A stretch of 64,000 bases of DNA from Cytobacillus oceanisediminis (lineage in GTDB: Bacteria; Bacillota; Bacilli; Bacillales; Cytobacillaceae): contig NZ_CP065511.1 in assembly GCF_022811925.1 (NCBI RefSeq), forward strand, positions 1,419,501 through 1,483,500. The letters run 5' to 3'. The position numbers and the translations under genes were made by a program. The notes beneath the pieces are model-generated. The model was not told where the DNA came from, did no database searches, and was given only the letters and a program-made list of their open reading frames with translations. This document shows positions 60,673 through 64,000 of the stretch, piece after piece (the stretch's first letter is position 1; every line of letters starts with the position of its first letter).

Positions 60673-61193
60673 AATAGTTCACTCCTTCTTAAGGTAAGGA
60701 AACTTATTGTACATATACCCTTCACTGCAAGAAATCAATCATTGTAAATCAAATGGCTCCTGAAAATTTGTTCATACCCCCACAAAAAACGCTATTGCTT
60801 CGTAGATTCTAGTATTAATAAAAATGAAGCAAAACTCATATGGAATGCTATGGATTAGTCCAGTTCCAGCGTCTGCAAAAAATTCCATTCTTATCAAAAA
60901 AAGCATTCGGTCTACGATTGCTTTTTTTCATTGATGCTGCGTTTGGGAGTTTTGTCACCATTTAATCTGGATAGTAAATTCCGGGTCATACAGACTAAAA
61001 ATTAAATTTACAAAAGATGATAAAAAATTTGAGTTTTTGGGTACATGTATATGTCTGGGAGAATTATAGTTTTTAGTTGGGAACAAAATACTATATGAAA
61101 ACATATTCTTTGCAGGTATGCTGATATCGGTATAGTCTAGAGGCTGCCGTTAAACCAGCAAAATGATATTCAGCAAGAGGTATTGGAGGAAAT
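60673..61193. other. Intergenic region upstream of the penicillin-binding protein gene
   Basis: 521 bp without a supported gene. A terminator-like hairpin AAAGCATTCG/CGATTGCTTT with T run lies at 60895-60928, not adjoining any gene I can see. A possible fragment of a dispersed repeat (GTCCAGTTCCAGCGTCTGC) precedes it at 60858-60876. A small RNA is possible but unsupported. Confidence 0.45.
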
Positions 61194-63290
61194 ATGAGAA
61201 AGAGAACTTCAGTTATTAAAAAGTTTCAGTCAACTTGGAAAAAGCTGCACCTGACACAGGTATCCATATTGCTTGCATCTACATTAGTCTTGGCTTTCTT
61301 AAGCTTCGTTTATTTTTCATACAAGGATGCGGATATAAGTGCGCTTGAAGCAGGGCTTGCACAATCTACTGTCATTTATGACGCTGATGAGGAAGTAGCC
61401 AGCAAGATCTCTGCAAACAAAAATGAAGGCATTTCAATTGATCAAATTCCTGATCATATGAAGAATGCTGTTATTGCCATTGAAGACCACCGTTTTTATG
61501 AACATGGAGGAATAGATTTAAAAGGAATAGGCAGAGCCTTTTTTACAAACCTGAAGGCAGGCGGAATTGTTGAGGGGGGCAGTACGCTTACCCAGCAGCT
61601 GACTAAAAACGCCTTATTGTCTGCAGAGAAAACATATAAAAGGAAGCTGGAAGAATTCTTCCTTGCGCTTGAAATAGAAAAGGAATACAGCAAAGACGAA
61701 ATTATTCAGATGTATTTAAATCAGGTTTATTTTGGAGAAGGCGCCTGGGGCATAAAGCGTGCAGCGATGAAATACTATGCAAAGGATGTTGAGGATCTCT
61801 CAATTAGCGAAGCAGCACTGCTTGCTGGGCTGGTTAAAGCCCCTTCAGCGATCAATCCTTACCAAAATAAAGAAAAAGCAATTGAAAGAAGAAACCTCGT
61901 GCTTGATCGCATGAAGGAACACAGCTTAATTTCAGAAAAAGAATGGGAAAAGGCTAAAAATGAAAAGCTTGTTTTTGAAGATGGCGGGGGAGATCCCCTT
62001 AAAGGGAAATACCCTTACTATGTAGATGTTGTTCTTGAAGAGGCTATTAATAAGTATAATATTTCCCTTGACGATCTTCTTAGTAACGGTTATCACATTT
62101 ACACTGAGCTTGATCAGGATATGCAGGGCAGTGTAGAAGATACTTACAAAAATGATCAATTATTCCCTAAAGGTACTGGAGATCAGCCGGTGCAAAGCGG
62201 AGCCATACTTCTGGATCCTCAGAATGGCGGAATCCGTGCTCTTGCAGGCGGAAGAGGTGAACACACTCTTCTGGGACATAACCGCGCTGTCCATAAAGTA
62301 GGCCAGCCTGGATCGACAATGAAGCCGATTGTACCATACACAGCTGCACTGGAATCGGGATGGGAAATCACTGATGAACTTAAGGATGAGAGAATGACAT
62401 TTGGCAAAGATTATGAGCCGAATAATTATAATGGCCAGTTCCGAGGAAATGTGCCGATGTATGAAGCAGTAAAGGACTCATTGAATGTTCCTGCTGTATG
62501 GCTTTTGGATGAGATTGGTGTGGAAAAAGGGGTGGATGCCGCGAAGAGTTTTGGCATACCTGAAGATGCCATTAATCATAATCTGGCACTCGCCCTTGGG
62601 GGTACAAATGAAGGAGTTTCACCGCTAACCATGGCACAGGCATATGCTGTGTTTGCAAATGGCGGAGAGAGGCCGGAAGCCCATTCCATTACAAAAATAG
62701 TTGATAAAGATGGAGAGACAGTTGCAGAATGGAAAGGTGAAAACACAAGGGTCATTTCAAAGGATGTTGCAGATAAAGTGACAACCATGCTTCTTGGGGT
62801 AGTTCAGCATGGTACAGGGAAGGCTGCCCAAATACCCGGCAGAGAAGTTGCGGGGAAGACAGGAAGTACACAAATGACCATTGAAGGCATAGATGGCGTT
62901 AAAGATCAATGGTTTGTCGGCTATACACCACAGCTGGTAGGTGCTGTGTGGGTTGGCCACGATAAGACAGATGCAAAAAACTATCTTACAACCTCCAGCA
63001 GTGAAGGCACGGCTCCAATATTCCGCGAAATCATGGGAGAAGCCCTGAAAAACCAGGAAGCAGAATCATTTAATGTCCCTCAAATTGCTGGCCTGATGGA
63101 ACAGAGGCAAAGGGAGCAGCAAAGAAAAGCATGGGAGGAAAACATAAGAAAAGAAACAGAGAAGATAAAAGAAAAAATTGAAAAAGAAAAGGAAAAATGG
63201 AAAGATAAATGGAATAAAGGGGAGGAAAAAGGCAAAGAGAAAGAGAAGGAAAAAGATAAAAAGAAAGATAAAGAAAAAGAGGATGATTAA
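61194..63290 (+). CDS. Class A penicillin-binding protein (glycosyltransferase/transpeptidase)
   Basis: A 698-residue bifunctional peptidoglycan synthase. One membrane anchor (VSILLASTLVLAFLSFVYFS, about residues 23-42), then GT51 domain with catalytic Glu in IAIEDHRFYEHGGID (about residues 90-104), GGSTLTQQLTKN and YLNQVYFG; transpeptidase domain with GQPGSTMKP (Ser about 373, SxxK), DSLN (SxN) and AGKTGST (about residues 552-558, KTG). It ends in a ~50-residue Lys/Glu-rich tail. Closest B. subtilis relatives are the sporulation-associated PbpF/PbpG; I cannot decide between them. ATG after TTGGAGG. A terminator follows. Confidence 0.93.
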   Translation: MRKRTSVIKKFQSTWKKLHLTQVSILLASTLVLAFLSFVYFSYKDADISALEAGLAQSTVIYDADEEVASKISANKNEGISIDQIPDHMKNAVIAIEDHRFYEHGGIDLKGIGRAFFTNLKAGGIVEGGSTLTQQLTKNALLSAEKTYKRKLEEFFLALEIEKEYSKDEIIQMYLNQVYFGEGAWGIKRAAMKYYAKDVEDLSISEAALLAGLVKAPSAINPYQNKEKAIERRNLVLDRMKEHSLISEKEWEKAKNEKLVFEDGGGDPLKGKYPYYVDVVLEEAINKYNISLDDLLSNGYHIYTELDQDMQGSVEDTYKNDQLFPKGTGDQPVQSGAILLDPQNGGIRALAGGRGEHTLLGHNRAVHKVGQPGSTMKPIVPYTAALESGWEITDELKDERMTFGKDYEPNNYNGQFRGNVPMYEAVKDSLNVPAVWLLDEIGVEKGVDAAKSFGIPEDAINHNLALALGGTNEGVSPLTMAQAYAVFANGGERPEAHSITKIVDKDGETVAEWKGENTRVISKDVADKVTTMLLGVVQHGTGKAAQIPGREVAGKTGSTQMTIEGIDGVKDQWFVGYTPQLVGAVWVGHDKTDAKNYLTTSSSEGTAPIFREIMGEALKNQEAESFNVPQIAGLMEQRQREQQRKAWEENIRKETEKIKEKIEKEKEKWKDKWNKGEEKGKEKEKEKDKKKDKEKEDD

Positions 63291-63305
63291 CAATATACAC
63301 TTAAG

Positions 63306-63335
63306 GAGTACAGTGAAAATCTGTACTCTTTTTTT
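63306..63335 (+). terminator. Terminator of the penicillin-binding protein gene
   Basis: GAGTACAG pairs perfectly with CTGTACTC across 7 nt, followed by seven T. Confidence 0.9.
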
Positions 63336-63350
63336 AGGAGGTGCGCCGTC

Positions 63351-64000
63351 ATGGCAGAGAAATTTTATGATGAATTAGCAGGAGATTATCACTTGATTTT
63401 TGAGGACTGGGATCGTTCCATTGCCAGACAGGGAGAGGTGCTGGATAATTTATTAACGGCAGAAGGCATAAAAAAATCCTCATCTATTTTGGATTGTTCC
63501 TGCGGCATTGGAACCCAGACTTTAGGACTAGCTAAAAAAGGATATAAAATAACAGCGTCTGACATTAGCGGAAAGTCTATCGAAAGGGCAATAAGGGAAG
63601 CAGAACTGAGACACCTGAACATCCAATTTTTTCAGGCAGACATGAGGGCATTGTCATCTGTACACAGCGATTATTTTCAAGCAATCATCTCTATGGATAA
63701 CGCCTTGCCGCACCTCATTACCGATAAGGAATGCCTAGAGGCACTTAAAGAGGTATACTGTTCCCTCAGCCAGAAAGGTATTTTTCTTTTTTCTACCAGA
63801 AATTACGATGAAATACATAAGGAAAGGCCTTCGTCTACCTTGCCTGCAAGAAGGAAAAAAACTATAACCTTTCAGCTGTGGGATTGGCATCAAAATTCTG
63901 ACGTATATGATTTGCGGCATTTCACAATGGCGGAAAAAGACGGAACCTGGGATGTTTCGGAAAGAAATTCCCAGTATAGGGCCTATAAAAGGGAAGACCT
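63351..64000 (+). CDS. Class I SAM-dependent methyltransferase (partial, runs off the window)
   Basis: Reading frame open from ATG 63351 (AGGAGG about 9 bases upstream) to the window end, at least 216 residues. It begins MAEKFYDELAGDYHLIFEDW and has the methyltransferase motif I ILDCSCGIGTQTLGLAKKG (about residues 44-62), motif II ITASDIS, and post-I IISMDNALPHL. The C-terminal end is missing. The substrate is unknown; glycine/sarcosine N-methyltransferase-like proteins have a similar N-terminus but this is only a possibility. Confidence 0.85.
   Translation, partial: MAEKFYDELAGDYHLIFEDWDRSIARQGEVLDNLLTAEGIKKSSSILDCSCGIGTQTLGLAKKGYKITASDISGKSIERAIREAELRHLNIQFFQADMRALSSVHSDYFQAIISMDNALPHLITDKECLEALKEVYCSLSQKGIFLFSTRNYDEIHKERPSSTLPARRKKTITFQLWDWHQNSDVYDLRHFTMAEKDGTWDVSERNSQYRAYKRED

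Overview
The window looks like chromosomal DNA from a low-GC, endospore-forming member of the Bacillaceae. A Cytobacillus- or Mesobacillus-like genus is a guess. The evidence is B. subtilis-type gene content and partial gene order (the yhc/yhd block: tcyP, yhcW, yhcT, yhcU, yhcX, pgcA, yhcY-yhcZ, yhdA, yhdB, yhdC, spoVR, yhdP/yhdQ-like genes), a SpoVR protein, AGGAGG-type ribosome binding sites, frequent TTG/GTG starts, and Bacillus-style SAM, guanine, CcpA, PurR and SigB-type signals. I see no rRNA, tRNA, CRISPR, prophage or insertion sequence.

Layout. 0-12 kb: CoA pyrophosphatase; SAM riboswitch plus homoserine dehydrogenase; CPA2 antiporter; alkyladenine glycosylase; proline biosynthesis; cystine transporter tcyP; YitT protein; PurR-type NCS2 purine permease; RocB peptidase; YhcW phosphatase. 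12-17.3 kb: gluconate locus (RpiR regulator diverging from gnd-gntP-gntK, with CcpA sites). 17-24.5 kb: DUF47-Pit phosphate transport, FusB-type EF-G binding protein, HelD, YvgN reductase, YwzA stress protein. 24.5-34.5 kb: RluA synthase, YhcU, BdbC/thioredoxin pair, YhcX nitrilase, phosphoglucomutase, YhcY/YhcZ two-component system, azoreductase. 34.5-38 kb: two-component system followed by two PepSY proteins. 38-45 kb: SpoVR, a HesB-like gene with an in-frame TGA, and a persulfide detoxification locus of the yrkD-yrkJ type. 45-51.5 kb: YitT, YfkH, guanine-riboswitch-controlled purine permease, CzcD/CzrA zinc efflux, and a His-rich secreted protein. 51.5-64 kb: another two-component system, two CNNM/MpfA-type Mg transporters flanking a frameshifted MerR gene, acetyltransferase, RsbRD-N histidine kinase, XRE regulator with a perfect palindromic operator, universal stress protein, class A penicillin-binding protein, and a methyltransferase that runs off the window.

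How the parts work together. The CstR-like repressor has the two persulfide-sensing cysteines and lacks the metal-binding histidine of CsoR. Copies of a 16-bp ATACC-N6-GGTAT operator lie in front of it and along the following genes, so rhodaneses, a DsrE protein, two TusA proteins, a persulfide dioxygenase and a TauE exporter appear to form one regulon for converting sulfane sulfur to sulfite and exporting it. Just upstream lies the most striking object: a complete HesB/IscA-like reading frame interrupted only by TGA where the conserved cysteine should be, followed at the right distance by a hairpin with a guanine in its apical loop, as expected of a bacterial SECIS element. I read it as a probable HesB-like selenoprotein. 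The alternative is a nonsense mutation, and this can be settled by looking for selA/selB/selC/selD in the genome. A second, less certain candidate is a structured transcript with its own terminator and a SigB-like promoter between helD and yvgN.
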